64,000 nt of DNA, taken from NCBI GenBank assembly GCA_003164715.1, contig PLTZ01000019.1:1-64000 (forward strand). Direction: 5' to 3'. Shown in pieces: positions 1-7,626 of this stretch. Each line of letters opens with the position of its first letter. The first letter of the stretch is position 1. A program made the translations under genes and the position numbers. Source of the DNA: Opitutaceae bacterium. GTDB taxonomy: Bacteria > Verrucomicrobiota > Verrucomicrobiia > Opitutales > Opitutaceae. Under the pieces are notes generated by a model. It saw only the letters and a program-made list of their open reading frames with translations, made no database searches and was not told the origin of the DNA.

Positions 1-54
<54 letters not shown>

Positions 55-88
55 ATCTCTACCGAGCCCTTTGGGCGCCGGAAGGGTT

Positions 89-118
89 GTAGTACGGACA
101 CGACGCGGATGCGGGCAA
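89..118 (-). promoter_or_regulatory. Possible promoter of the tRNA-Asn gene
   Basis: On the minus strand TTGCCC (plus 113-118) is followed after 18 bases by TACTAC (plus 89-94). This would start transcription about 25-30 bases before the tRNA. The spacing fits a housekeeping sigma-factor promoter, but the -10 is only a partial match. Confidence 0.3.
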
Positions 119-144
119 GTATAATTTCGAGGCCAGATGGAGCG

Positions 145-1287
145 TTAAATCTGGAGAAAGCGGACGCACAGCGGCTCGGGCACCGCGACCGAGCCGACGA
201 ATGAAAGACGACCTGACTGGACGTCAACGCGGTACACGGTGACCGCGTTTGCGGCGAGATTTCCGCAGACAAGCCACTTGCCCGAGGGATCGATGGCGAA
301 GTTGCGCGGGACCTTGATCCCCTCGGCCATCCGCTGGACGAAGGTCAGCTTCCCTGTGGCCGGGTCGAATGCGTGAACCACGATGCTGTCGTCGCCCCGG
401 TTTGAGGCGTAGACAAACCTCCCCGTCTTGGACACGACCACCTCGGCGGACGTGTTGAGCCCCTTGTAGTCCCCCCTGAGGATGGGAACGGTCTCGTAAG
501 GGGAAAGCACTCCCTTCTCCCCGTTCCAGTTGAAGGCGGTCAGGGTCCCCCCCATTTCGTTGACCACGAAGGCGTGCCTGCCGTCGGGATGGAACGCGAA
601 GTGGCGCGGGCCCGAGCCGGGAGGCACGGCCGTGAACGCGGGATCGTTCTCCGAAAGCTTCCCGTTTGCCGCGTCCAACCGATAGACATAGACTCTGTCG
701 AGCCCCAGGTCCGCGACGATCGCGAACCGTCCGGTTGGATCGACGTTGATGGAGTGGGGATGGGCGGACCCCTGGCGGGACGCGTCGGGCCCGCTGCCGC
801 TGTGGCGGATGAGGCACGAGCGCCCGCCGACCGTCGAGTCCCCACGAATCGGGAACACCTCCACGTAGTGGGCGTCGTAGTTCGCGGTCAGCACGCACCT
901 CCCGGACGGGTCCACGCTGATGTGGCAGGCCTCGGATCCGTCGACGACCTGCTCTGCGAGGTTCCTCAGCGCCCCGGTGGCCGCGTCGACCTCGTAGGTC
1001 TCGATGGCCTCGTCCGGCCGCCCGCCCAGGCGCGGAATCTCGGCCAGGGAGTAGAGGTGCCTCTTGTCGGGAGAAAAGGCCATAAACACGGAGTCCGACT
1101 TGTCCGCAACGCGTACGGCGGCCGAGAGGGCGCCGGTCTCCTGGTTGAGCTTGGAGCGGTAGAGCCCGCGGTCGGACCCCGTGGCCGATGTACCGAAATA
1201 CACCCAGCAGGACGGCGGGTCCGCACGGGCGGCCGCGGCAAAGGCCATGAAGGTGCTGATGCCTAGGACCGAAAATGCGGGGTGCAT
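145..1287 (-). CDS. Exported lactonase-fold (YbhE/Pgl-type) beta-propeller protein
   Basis: This 380-residue protein has the repeated pattern of the seven-bladed lactonase family (6-phosphogluconolactonase YbhE/Pgl and relatives). Recurrent units such as FSPDKRHLYSL, VDPSGRCVLTANYD, FHPDGRHAFVVNE and IDPSGKWLVCGN are spaced along the chain, and SAHPHSINVDPTGRF is typical. The first 22 or so residues (hydrophobic, ending ARADPP) look like a Sec signal peptide, so the protein is probably periplasmic. A cytosolic pentose-phosphate role is therefore less likely than action on an exported lactone or another ligand. It stands alone, divergent from the next gene with about 90 bases between starts. 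Its substrate cannot be read from sequence. Confidence 0.8.
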   Translation of the reverse strand: MHPAFSVLGISTFMAFAAAARADPPSCWVYFGTSATGSDRGLYRSKLNQETGALSAAVRVADKSDSVFMAFSPDKRHLYSLAEIPRLGGRPDEAIETYEVDAATGALRNLAEQVVDGSEACHISVDPSGRCVLTANYDAHYVEVFPIRGDSTVGGRSCLIRHSGSGPDASRQGSAHPHSINVDPTGRFAIVADLGLDRVYVYRLDAANGKLSENDPAFTAVPPGSGPRHFAFHPDGRHAFVVNEMGGTLTAFNWNGEKGVLSPYETVPILRGDYKGLNTSAEVVVSKTGRFVYASNRGDDSIVVHAFDPATGKLTFVQRMAEGIKVPRNFAIDPSGKWLVCGNLAANAVTVYRVDVQSGRLSFVGSVAVPEPLCVRFLQI

Positions 1288-1380
1288 GGGGCGACCACGC
1301 TTGAAACACCTCGCGGGCCTTGCGAGTCAAAACCCATACGGCTTGCCTCCCCATTTCCGGCGGATTGACTATGGGCCGCG

Positions 1381-2067
1381 ATGAGGGCGAGGTCATGCGC
1401 GGCATTGCTGCTAGCCTGGTGCCTGGCGGCGCCCCAGGGGGCGCATGCTGCGGAAGGCGCCCCGCCTGCGGTCATGGCGTCCCTTGAGCTCAAGGACGGC
1501 CGCATCCTCCACCATGTGACGGTCATGTCGGACGAGCCGGATTGCCTCGTGCTCCGGTCCGACGAGGGTTTGGTGAAGGTCCTGAAATCGGACCTGCCGC
1601 CGTCGGTGGCCGGAAGCGCCCCGGCCAAGCCGGCGGCGCCCGCGCTCCCGGAAATGGTGATGCAGGCCTTCAATCCGAACCAGGTGGTGGAGGCGCCCCG
1701 TGACGAGGCCCCCAAGCCGGCCCCGAAGCCGGTCCAGAAGCCGAACCCCGGTCCCGCGCCGGGCCCGGGTCCGGTTTACAAGGGGTGCTCGATTATCAGT
1801 TTCAAGGTGAGGACGTTCCAAACGGCGGAGGGGTGCGCCGAGCTGGTTATTCACAATGACAACGACGCGATGGTGGAGCTTCGGCCCGGCGACTTCGTGT
1901 GCCTCACGTGGGACGGGGCCCGCCACGGCGGGCGCAGCATCATCACGGACGCGTTCCCTCCCAGCATCAAGCGCCGCGAGTTCATCCCGCCCCACGCCGA
2001 TGTGGACGACATCGTCACGTTCGCCAACGAGGCCCTCGACATCACGGCGGTCCAGTGGGCCCGTTGA
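1381..2067 (+). CDS. Exported protein of unknown function with proline-rich linker
   Basis: I do not recognise this 228-residue protein. It starts with a clear signal peptide (hydrophobic LLLAWCLAA, cleavage likely after AHA). An N-terminal segment (about 30-75) reads SLELKDGRILHHVTVMS...LRSDEGLVKV, a short beta-rich module like those found in other exported proteins. A proline/lysine-rich linker follows (about 100-130, PKPAPKPVQKPNPGP). The C-terminal part (about 135-228) is a compact beta-rich domain with LVIHNDNDAMVELRPGDFVC. The two-domain plan suggests a periplasmic or envelope protein. There is no catalytic motif I can name. The start is the first ATG giving a signal peptide; no good ribosome-binding site is visible. 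Confidence 0.7.
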   Translation: MRARSCAALLLAWCLAAPQGAHAAEGAPPAVMASLELKDGRILHHVTVMSDEPDCLVLRSDEGLVKVLKSDLPPSVAGSAPAKPAAPALPEMVMQAFNPNQVVEAPRDEAPKPAPKPVQKPNPGPAPGPGPVYKGCSIISFKVRTFQTAEGCAELVIHNDNDAMVELRPGDFVCLTWDGARHGGRSIITDAFPPSIKRREFIPPHADVDDIVTFANEALDITAVQWAR

Positions 2068-2075
2068 AGTTTTGG

Positions 2076-2104
2076 TTGATTTCCCCCGGGCCGGCCTTTC
2101 TAAT
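2076..2104 (+). promoter_or_regulatory. Likely promoter of the L25-pth-rpsF-ssb operon
   Basis: TTGATT (2076-2081) and TCTAAT (2099-2104) are separated by exactly 17 bases, a good match to a housekeeping promoter (4/6 and 5/6). It lies in the only gap before the L25 gene and would give a 5' leader of about 50 bases. Confidence 0.5.
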
Positions 2105-2160
2105 CTTCCCTTTCAACTACGCCTGCCTCCAATTCTCGGGGGACCAGGGGGAACGAATCC

Positions 2161-3033
2161 ATGAAAACTCCGCTCTCACTCAAAGTCGCGCCGCGCACCC
2201 AGACCGGCCGCAGCGCCTCGCGTCGCCTACGCAAGGTAAACCGCATTCCCGCCATCCTTTACGGGAAGCACTCCGACCCGGAGAAGCTCTCCATCGAGGT
2301 CCCGGAGTTCACCCGGCTCCTGAAGTCCGTCGCGGGCCGCTCGCTCCTGATCGAGCTGAATCGCGACGACAAGCCGGACAAGGCCCTTTCCTTCCTCCAG
2401 GAGATCCAGAGGGACCCGATCACGGACCGCTACCTCCACGTGGACCTCCACGAGGTGAAGCCCGACGAGAAGTTCGAGATTCGCGTGCCCGTGCGGGTCA
2501 CCGGAGAATCCTTCGGCGTCAAGAACCAGAGCGGCGTGCTTGAAATCGCGTCCCACGTCCTTCGCATCAAGTGTCTACCTTCGGACCTGCCGGAGATCGT
2601 CGAGGTGGACGTTACCCCCCTTAACGTAGGCCAGACGATCAAGGTCGGCGAGCTAAAGCCCATCCCGGGCGTCGCCTTCCTAGACGACAAGGGACAGCCA
2701 GTCGTCTCGTGCGTCGAGCCGGTTGCCGAGATCGTGCAGGAATTGGTCGCAGCCGAGGTTCCCGCGGAGGGCACCCCCGAGGCCGCCGCTGCCGCAGCAG
2801 CCGCAGCAGCCGCGACGGGCGAGGCGGGCGCCGTCCCTGCGGGCGATGGCAAGGCGGCCCCTGCCGCAGATGCGAAGGCCGCAGCCCCGGGCGACAAGAA
2901 GGCCGGGGCTCCGGCCGCGGGCGCCAAGCCCGGCGCCCCCGCGCCAGGTGCCAAGCCCGGAGCCCCCGCTCCGGGTGCCAAGCCCGGCGCCCCGGCCGCG
3001 GGTGGCAAGCCTGGAGCTTTCGGCAAGAAGTAG
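2161..3033 (+). CDS. rplY: 50S ribosomal protein L25/Ctc with long low-complexity tail
   Basis: This is the 5S-rRNA-binding ribosomal protein L25 of the longer Ctc type. The first about 95 residues are the L25 beta-barrel (SRRLRKVNRIPAILYG, then LHVDLHEV), and residues about 100-190 form the Ctc C-terminal domain (LPEIVEVDVTPLNVGQTIKV). The last about 90 residues are unusual: an alanine run followed by near-perfect nine-residue GAKPGAPAP repeats ending in GKK. The ATG is preceded by a purine-rich AGGGGGAA. It heads an operon with pth, rpsF and ssb, and the likely promoter is at 2076-2104. The ribosomal assignment is firm; the function of the tail is unknown. Confidence 0.93.
   Translation: MKTPLSLKVAPRTQTGRSASRRLRKVNRIPAILYGKHSDPEKLSIEVPEFTRLLKSVAGRSLLIELNRDDKPDKALSFLQEIQRDPITDRYLHVDLHEVKPDEKFEIRVPVRVTGESFGVKNQSGVLEIASHVLRIKCLPSDLPEIVEVDVTPLNVGQTIKVGELKPIPGVAFLDDKGQPVVSCVEPVAEIVQELVAAEVPAEGTPEAAAAAAAAAAATGEAGAVPAGDGKAAPAADAKAAAPGDKKAGAPAAGAKPGAPAPGAKPGAPAPGAKPGAPAAGGKPGAFGKK
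2920..3030 (+). repeat. In-frame 27-bp tandem repeat in the L25 tail
   Basis: Three full 27-base units (2920-2946, 2947-2973, 2974-3000) each encode GAKPGAP plus two residues (AP, AP or AA). A diverged fourth unit (GGKPGAFGKK) ends just before the stop codon. Units differ mostly at third codon positions, so the protein repeat is kept better than the DNA. Confidence 0.85.
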
Positions 3034-3076
3034 CCTTTCACAACCGGTGAATCCCTCGCCGGCCGTTCTTTGAGTC

Positions 3077-3661
3077 ATGTCCATTTCGCTCGTCGCCGGC
3101 CTGGGTAACCCGGGCCGTGAATACGAGCTCTCACGCCACAACCTGGGCTGGGTCGCCGTCGACGCCTACGCGGCGAAACACGGCCTTACGTGGAGGAACG
3201 CCCCGGACTTCGAGTCCATGGTGGCCCGCCAGGAGCTTGGCCCGGGCCGCACGCTCTGGCTCGTCAAACCCCAGACCTACATGAACGAGAGCGGCCGCGC
3301 CGTGGCGGCCCTTGCCCGCTACCACAGGATCGCCCCGGAGGCGGTCGCCGCGGTCTACGACGATCTCACGATCGACATCGGCCTCGTGAAGGTTTCGGTG
3401 CTCGGCAGCGACGCAGGCCACAACGGCGTCGCGAGCCTTCTCGAGCACTTGGGAGAGGGGTTCGCCCGCCTTCGCCTCGGCGTCGGGCCCAAGGCTCCGC
3501 CCGAAATGGACCTCAAGGACTTCGTGCTCGCACGCTTTACACAAGAACAACTCAACCTAATCCAACAAAAGACCACCACCTACGTCCAAGGCCTGGAACT
3601 GCTTCTCGCGAGCGGACCCGACCGAGCGATGAACCAGCTCAACCGAAGAGACATCCCATGA
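3077..3661 (+). CDS. pth: Peptidyl-tRNA hydrolase
   Basis: Pth cleaves peptidyl-tRNA released from stalled ribosomes. The 194-residue length is normal for the family. The N-terminus carries the signature LVAGLGNPGREYELSRHNLGW, with the tRNA-contact asparagine at about N11 and the catalytic histidine at about H21. KPQTYMNESG and the YDDLTIDIG/GHNGVASL region containing the active-site aspartate follow. It lies 43 bases after L25, and its stop codon overlaps the rpsF start as ATGA, pointing to translational coupling. Confidence 0.96.
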   Translation: MSISLVAGLGNPGREYELSRHNLGWVAVDAYAAKHGLTWRNAPDFESMVARQELGPGRTLWLVKPQTYMNESGRAVAALARYHRIAPEAVAAVYDDLTIDIGLVKVSVLGSDAGHNGVASLLEHLGEGFARLRLGVGPKAPPEMDLKDFVLARFTQEQLNLIQQKTTTYVQGLELLLASGPDRAMNQLNRRDIP

Positions 3662-3957
3662 GTAATCCGACCAAACGCAACTACCGCGCAACCTTCATCC
3701 TCGACAACCGCGGCAAGCAGGAGACCGTCGAGCAGATCGTCGAAGGGGTAAAGAAGGAGATCGCGGCCGTCCACGGCGACGTGACCGCGGTGGAGAACAT
3801 CGGCAAGAAGGACTTTGCCCGCATCACCGACCGCAAGTTCACGGGCGCATCCTACGTGCACGTGAACTTCAGCGCACCCCCGCAGGGACCCGCGCAGCTG
3901 CGCGAGCGGCTCCGGCTCAACTTAAGCGTCTACCGCACGTTCGTGCAGGAGGTCTAA
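3658..3957 (+). CDS. rpsF: 30S ribosomal protein S6
   Basis: S6 binds S18 on the small-subunit platform. The 99-residue protein starts MSNPTKRNYRATFILDNR and has the alternating beta/alpha S6 fold, with KFTGASYVHVNFSAPP in the middle and RLNLSVYRTFVQEV at the end. The ORF track begins this frame much earlier (3190), but that part only shadows pth. The ATG at 3658 overlaps the pth stop (ATGA) and gives the normal S6 length. ssb follows after five bases. S18 (rpsR) does not follow in this window. Confidence 0.93.
   Translation: MSNPTKRNYRATFILDNRGKQETVEQIVEGVKKEIAAVHGDVTAVENIGKKDFARITDRKFTGASYVHVNFSAPPQGPAQLRERLRLNLSVYRTFVQEV
3947..3952 (+). promoter_or_regulatory. Strong Shine-Dalgarno for ssb inside the rpsF 3' end
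   Basis: AGGAGG lies ten bases before the ssb ATG and overlaps the last codons of rpsF. It stands out because most other starts in this window lack a recognisable Shine-Dalgarno sequence. Confidence 0.7.
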
Positions 3958-3962
3958 TTCCC

Positions 3963-4436
3963 ATGGCAAACTTCAACAAGGTCTACCTGATGGGAAACCT
4001 GACGCGCGATCCCGAGATGCGCGTCACGCCGAAGGGGACCGCCATCTGCCAGTTCGGACTGGCGATCAGCCGGTCGTGGAAGGATGAGAGCGGCCAGACG
4101 CGCGAGGAGACGGCGTTCGTCGACATCGAGGCCTGGGGAAAGCAGGGGGAGGTCATCTCCAAGTACTGCGTCAAGGGGCGCCCGCTCTTCGTCGAGGGAC
4201 GCCTCAAGTTCGACCAGTGGGAGGACAAGACCTCCGGCCAGAAGCGCAGCAAGCTGAAGGTGGTGCTCGAGAATTTCCAGTTCATCGGCGGCCGGGGCGA
4301 CGGCGGCCCAGGCGGCGGCGCGGCGGCTGGCGGCGCAGAGGCGACAGAGCCCCCGTCCGGCGACGCGCCTTCCCGTGGACCGGCCAAGGGGCCTCCACCG
4401 TCGAAGGAGACTGTGGACGAGGACGTCCCGTTCTAG
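3963..4436 (+). CDS. ssb: Single-stranded DNA-binding protein
   Basis: SSB coats single-stranded DNA in replication, repair and recombination. Residues 1-108 form the OB fold (NKVYLMGNLTRDPEMRVTPKG, FVDIEAWGKQGEVISKYC, KGRPLFVEGRL). A glycine/alanine/proline-rich linker follows, and the acidic tip ETVDEDVPF is the conserved partner-binding tail. The 157-residue length is typical. It has a strong AGGAGG ribosome-binding site. In many relatives rplI follows closely; here an insert of about 6.8 kb intervenes. Confidence 0.96.
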   Translation: MANFNKVYLMGNLTRDPEMRVTPKGTAICQFGLAISRSWKDESGQTREETAFVDIEAWGKQGEVISKYCVKGRPLFVEGRLKFDQWEDKTSGQKRSKLKVVLENFQFIGGRGDGGPGGGAAAGGAEATEPPSGDAPSRGPAKGPPPSKETVDEDVPF

Positions 4437-4659
4437 GGACGCGTGTATTCATAGTGTAAAGATGTCATCGGGGAGACGGGTGCAGGCGAGATGCCTTGGC
4501 CGGCTCCGAGGACAGGAGCCATAAGGCTTGCCGCAGGAGCCGGGCCAGGACGAATGATGCCCTAGCGGCTTCGGTGGGCCTAGGGACCTTGGGCCCAGGA
4601 CGTTGCTCGGAAATGCTGATTGCGAAGAGGACGTAATCGGATGGAACTCAATATTTCCG

Positions 4660-6582
4660 TTGAAAACCCGCTGCTTGTTTCGCCGCTTCACCTCGGGGTG
4701 CCTGGCGTTGTCTGCTCTTACTGGCTCCGTTACGGCCAAGGCCGACAGCACGGCTGACAAGGTGCAGCCTTGCGTCACCGATGTTCTGACGCCGCTGCCG
4801 CCCGCAGCGGTGCATTTAGGCGGCCACCTCGGCGAGCAGATCGATCTCTGCCTGCGCGCCCGAATCGCCGCGCAGGACGTCGACGAGCTCATTACGCCCT
4901 TTCGGGAACGCCGCGACCAGATGGAGTGGCGCAGCGAGTTTTGGGGCAAATGGATCACGTCTGCAATCGACGCTTGGCGCTACTCAGGCAATTCTAGCCT
5001 CTGCGCCCTTGACCGGCGCGCCGTTGCAGAGCTCATCCGGACCCAGACTCCCGACGGTTATATCGGAGCATATGCCGATGGCGGGCATCTTCAGCGTTGG
5101 GATGTTTGGGGCCGCAAGTATGTTCTGCTTGGCCTATTGGCATGGCACGAAGCGACCGGAGATGCCGGTGCGCTCCGCGCCGCGAGGCGCGAGGCGGATT
5201 TCCTTATCGGCGAGGTTGGGCCGGGCAGGGCCAAACCATTCACTAACGATATGTGGAATGGGATGGCAACGAGTTCGGTTCTTGAGCCGATGATCCTCCT
5301 TTATCGTCGCACCGGAGACGCGCGTTACCTCGAATTCGCCAAATATCTCGTCGGCGAGTGGCCGACCCCGGAAGGTCCCGACCTGCTGCGCAAAGCGCGC
5401 GCCAACATACCGGTATTCCAGATGTTTCCCGGGCCGGGCGCCGTGGTGAAGGAATATTCCGACGGAGGCCACTCGAAGGCTTACGAGATGATGTCCTGCT
5501 TCGAAGGGCTCGCCGAGCTCTACCGCACGACCGGGAATCAAGACTACTACGACGCCATAACCAAGGTCTTTGCCAACATCCGCGATAATGAGATCACGCT
5601 GATCGGATCGGGCTCCGATTGGGAGCGGTGGCACAACGGCCATACGCGTCAGACCGAGCCATGGGTCAAGGGAATGGAGACGTGCGTCACCGTCACATGG
5701 ATGAAACTCGCGGGCCAGCTGCTCCGGCTCACCGGCGACCCAGCCTATGCCGATGAGATCGAGCGCTCGACCTACAACGCGCTGCTCGGCGCGCAGGCCC
5801 CAGACGGTGCCTGGTGGTGCAGCCATTCCCCGCTTGAGGGGACGAAGGAGCGCGCACCCGAGCAATGCGACCTCCACCAGAACTGCTGCGTCGCCAACGG
5901 ACCGCGTGGTCTGATGCTAATCCCACAGCTGGCGGTGATGAAGGGTGCCGCCGGTCCGGTCGTGAACTACTACGGAGCGATGAAGGCCCTGGTTGCTCTG
6001 CCGGAAGGCGGCGATGTCGATCTTGAGCAGGTCTCGGACTATCCTCTCGGTGACACGACCCGTATGAAGATCGGCTTGGACAAGCCCAGGAAGTTTGTCC
6101 TTCGGCTTAGGATTCCCGCATGGAGCGAAGGGAACATCCTCACAATAAACGGTACGTCGCAACCAGACCCAATTGCGGGAACCTACGCCTCGCTCGATCG
6201 CCAATGGCGTGACGGCGATGTAGTGCTCCTGCGCCTCGACCTGCGGGCCCGGGCAATTCGGGCGCCGGGCCATCCAGAATTCGCGGCCATCGTCCGGGGA
6301 CCGCTCGTTCTCGCGCGGGACGCCCGTCTTGGACATGGATCCGACCTCAACGCTCCCGTTGCCCTGAAGTCCAATGGTGACGGCTGCGTCGACATTAAGC
6401 TCGTTGAGAGTCCGACGAGCAAGGGCATCTGGCAGATCTTCGACCTCCCGGTGGGAAAGGAGGCCGCTCCGCTTCGTCTCTGTGATTTTGCCTCGGCCGG
6501 CAACACCTGGGACGCGACTTCCGCATATCGCATCTGGATGCCGCTTGCCGACGTCAAGCCACCTGTCGCGCAGGGTCCCTGA
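4660..6582 (+). CDS. GH127 beta-L-arabinofuranosidase-like glycoside hydrolase
   Basis: GH127 enzymes (formerly DUF1680) remove beta-L-arabinofuranose from plant glycans. The protein shows the family's (alpha/alpha)6-barrel pattern: WGKWITSAIDAWRYSG, TPDGYIGAYADGGHLQRWDVWGRKYVLLGLLAW, and HSKAYEMMSCFEGLAELYRTTG. NCCVANGPRGLM near residue 430 matches the paired zinc/catalytic cysteines. A beta-sandwich C-terminus follows. The ORF track starts at ATG 4603, but TTG 4660 gives a cleaner signal peptide (KTRCLFRRF then LALSALTGSVTAKA), so I prefer it. Base composition is A/T-richer than the flanking ribosomal genes: one sampled 60-base line has 52% G+C. It has no carbohydrate-utilisation neighbours, which fits acquisition by transfer. 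Confidence 0.85.
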   Translation: MKTRCLFRRFTSGCLALSALTGSVTAKADSTADKVQPCVTDVLTPLPPAAVHLGGHLGEQIDLCLRARIAAQDVDELITPFRERRDQMEWRSEFWGKWITSAIDAWRYSGNSSLCALDRRAVAELIRTQTPDGYIGAYADGGHLQRWDVWGRKYVLLGLLAWHEATGDAGALRAARREADFLIGEVGPGRAKPFTNDMWNGMATSSVLEPMILLYRRTGDARYLEFAKYLVGEWPTPEGPDLLRKARANIPVFQMFPGPGAVVKEYSDGGHSKAYEMMSCFEGLAELYRTTGNQDYYDAITKVFANIRDNEITLIGSGSDWERWHNGHTRQTEPWVKGMETCVTVTWMKLAGQLLRLTGDPAYADEIERSTYNALLGAQAPDGAWWCSHSPLEGTKERAPEQCDLHQNCCVANGPRGLMLIPQLAVMKGAAGPVVNYYGAMKALVALPEGGDVDLEQVSDYPLGDTTRMKIGLDKPRKFVLRLRIPAWSEGNILTINGTSQPDPIAGTYASLDRQWRDGDVVLLRLDLRARAIRAPGHPEFAAIVRGPLVLARDARLGHGSDLNAPVALKSNGDGCVDIKLVESPTSKGIWQIFDLPVGKEAAPLRLCDFASAGNTWDATSAYRIWMPLADVKPPVAQGP

Positions 6583-6995
6583 CATTCTTGTCTCCGTCAA
6601 GAGACACGGTCCTGCGAAGGGTGTTTCCCGAGCAAACTGACTTGCTGACACGATTTCGGGTCGTGGATCGGTGCGTGTGGTGCCTGTCAGATTCGAGCTC
6701 GGATCATGGAAAGGATGGGCATGCCACCCGTATAGGCGTCCGTAGCGGAAACCGAGGTCTATTCTGGGCTTCGCCGCGCAACTCCTAGTCGACCTAGATT
6801 GCGCCGCTTCCGAACGGAGACTCGCCGGGCGGCGGTCTACGTTTTTCGTTGCGGACCGGAGATTGCGGCCGGGGCGGGAGGCGCCAGCTTCGCGCGCGGA
6901 TTCGGTCTAGGGAGGCGCGCGCGTGACTTGCCACGGGCGCTCCCGGTCAACGCTGGGCACGGGGCGGCGCAGGCCGCCCACCTCGGAGCCGCCGG
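6583..6995. other. Gene-free stretch between GH127 and the GNAT gene
   Basis: About 410 bases lie between convergent genes. Short ORFs at 6588 and 6799 have no protein-like features, and I could not find a decayed family motif. The only structure I see is the hairpin at 6962-6979. Confidence 0.5.
6962..6979 (-). terminator. G+C-rich hairpin just after the GNAT gene
   Basis: GGGCGGC and GCCGCCC form a perfect seven-base-pair stem around a GCAG loop. It lies 17 bases past the GNAT stop codon on the minus strand. No T-run follows, so it is at best a weak or factor-assisted terminator. Confidence 0.35.
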
Positions 6996-7535
6996 TCAAC
7001 CGGGCGTTTGTTTCGCGCGCAGGACCCCGCCCGTCAGCCGGAAGACGGTCCAGTCGTCCAGGGCAATGGCGCCGAGGCTCTGGTAGAACTCGATCGCCGG
7101 TGCGTTCCAGTCGAGCACCGCCCACTCCATCCGCCCGCAGCCGCGGTCGGCTGCGAGCGCGGCCAGATGGAGGAGGAGCGCCTTGCCGAGCCCGTTTCCG
7201 CGCGCCTGCGGCCGGACAAAGAGGTCCTCAAGGTAGAGGCCGGGCCTGGCGAGGAACGTGGAGTAGTTGGAGAAGTAGACCGCGAAACCGGCGGGCTTCC
7301 CGTCAAGCTCGCCGACAAGGACGCTGGCCGCGGCCGGCGAGCCGTCCTGCGGGAAGAGCGTCTGGCGCAGCCGGTCCTCCGTCGCCTCGACGTCCCCGAG
7401 CAGCTTCTCATAGGACGCCAGCTCGCGGATGAACCCGAGGATGAGCGGGATGTCCACCGGCGTCGCCTGCCTGACGGCGACCGGCGCCGCCGCGCCGCCC
7501 GCATCGCCCGCGTCGTCCGGGAAGGGTAGCTTCAT
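6996..7535 (-). CDS. GNAT-family N-acetyltransferase
   Basis: This 179-residue GNAT enzyme would transfer an acetyl group from acetyl-CoA to an amine. The pattern resembles the diamine/spermidine acetyltransferase branch: VRQATPVDIPLILGFIRELASYEKL, then YLEDLFVRPQARGNGLGKALL, which carries the acetyl-CoA pyrophosphate-binding RGNGLG. WAVLDWNAPAIEFYQSLGA follows. The ORF track extends the frame to 7715, but the upstream part is non-homologous and arginine-rich; ATG at 7535 (MKLPFP) gives the usual length. It lies about 90 bases after the cytochrome gene on the same strand. The substrate is not predictable. Confidence 0.88.
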   Translation of the reverse strand: MKLPFPDDAGDAGGAAAPVAVRQATPVDIPLILGFIRELASYEKLLGDVEATEDRLRQTLFPQDGSPAAASVLVGELDGKPAGFAVYFSNYSTFLARPGLYLEDLFVRPQARGNGLGKALLLHLAALAADRGCGRMEWAVLDWNAPAIEFYQSLGAIALDDWTVFRLTGGVLRAKQTPG

Positions 7536-7626
7536 GGCGGCGATCCTTCGCACAAGCGGCCCGGGTGCAACACCGGTCTGGAGAGCGCCCCCGCGGCCGC
7601 GGGAACAATCCACACGATCGTCGCAG

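Noticed and set aside
133-154. CCAGAT/ATCTGG inverted repeat at the end of the lactonase-like gene
   Set aside because: It has only six base pairs with a ten-base loop, partly inside the coding region, and no T-run. It is not convincing as a terminator.
4502-4520. GGCTCC/GGAGCC hairpin after ssb
   Set aside because: It has a six-base-pair stem without a T-run and lies 65 bases past the stop. Such short G+C stems are common in this sequence by chance.
6588-7086. ORFs of 66 and 95 residues between GH127 and the GNAT gene
   Set aside because: They show no ribosome-binding site, no motif and atypical composition, and the second runs into the antisense of the GNAT gene.
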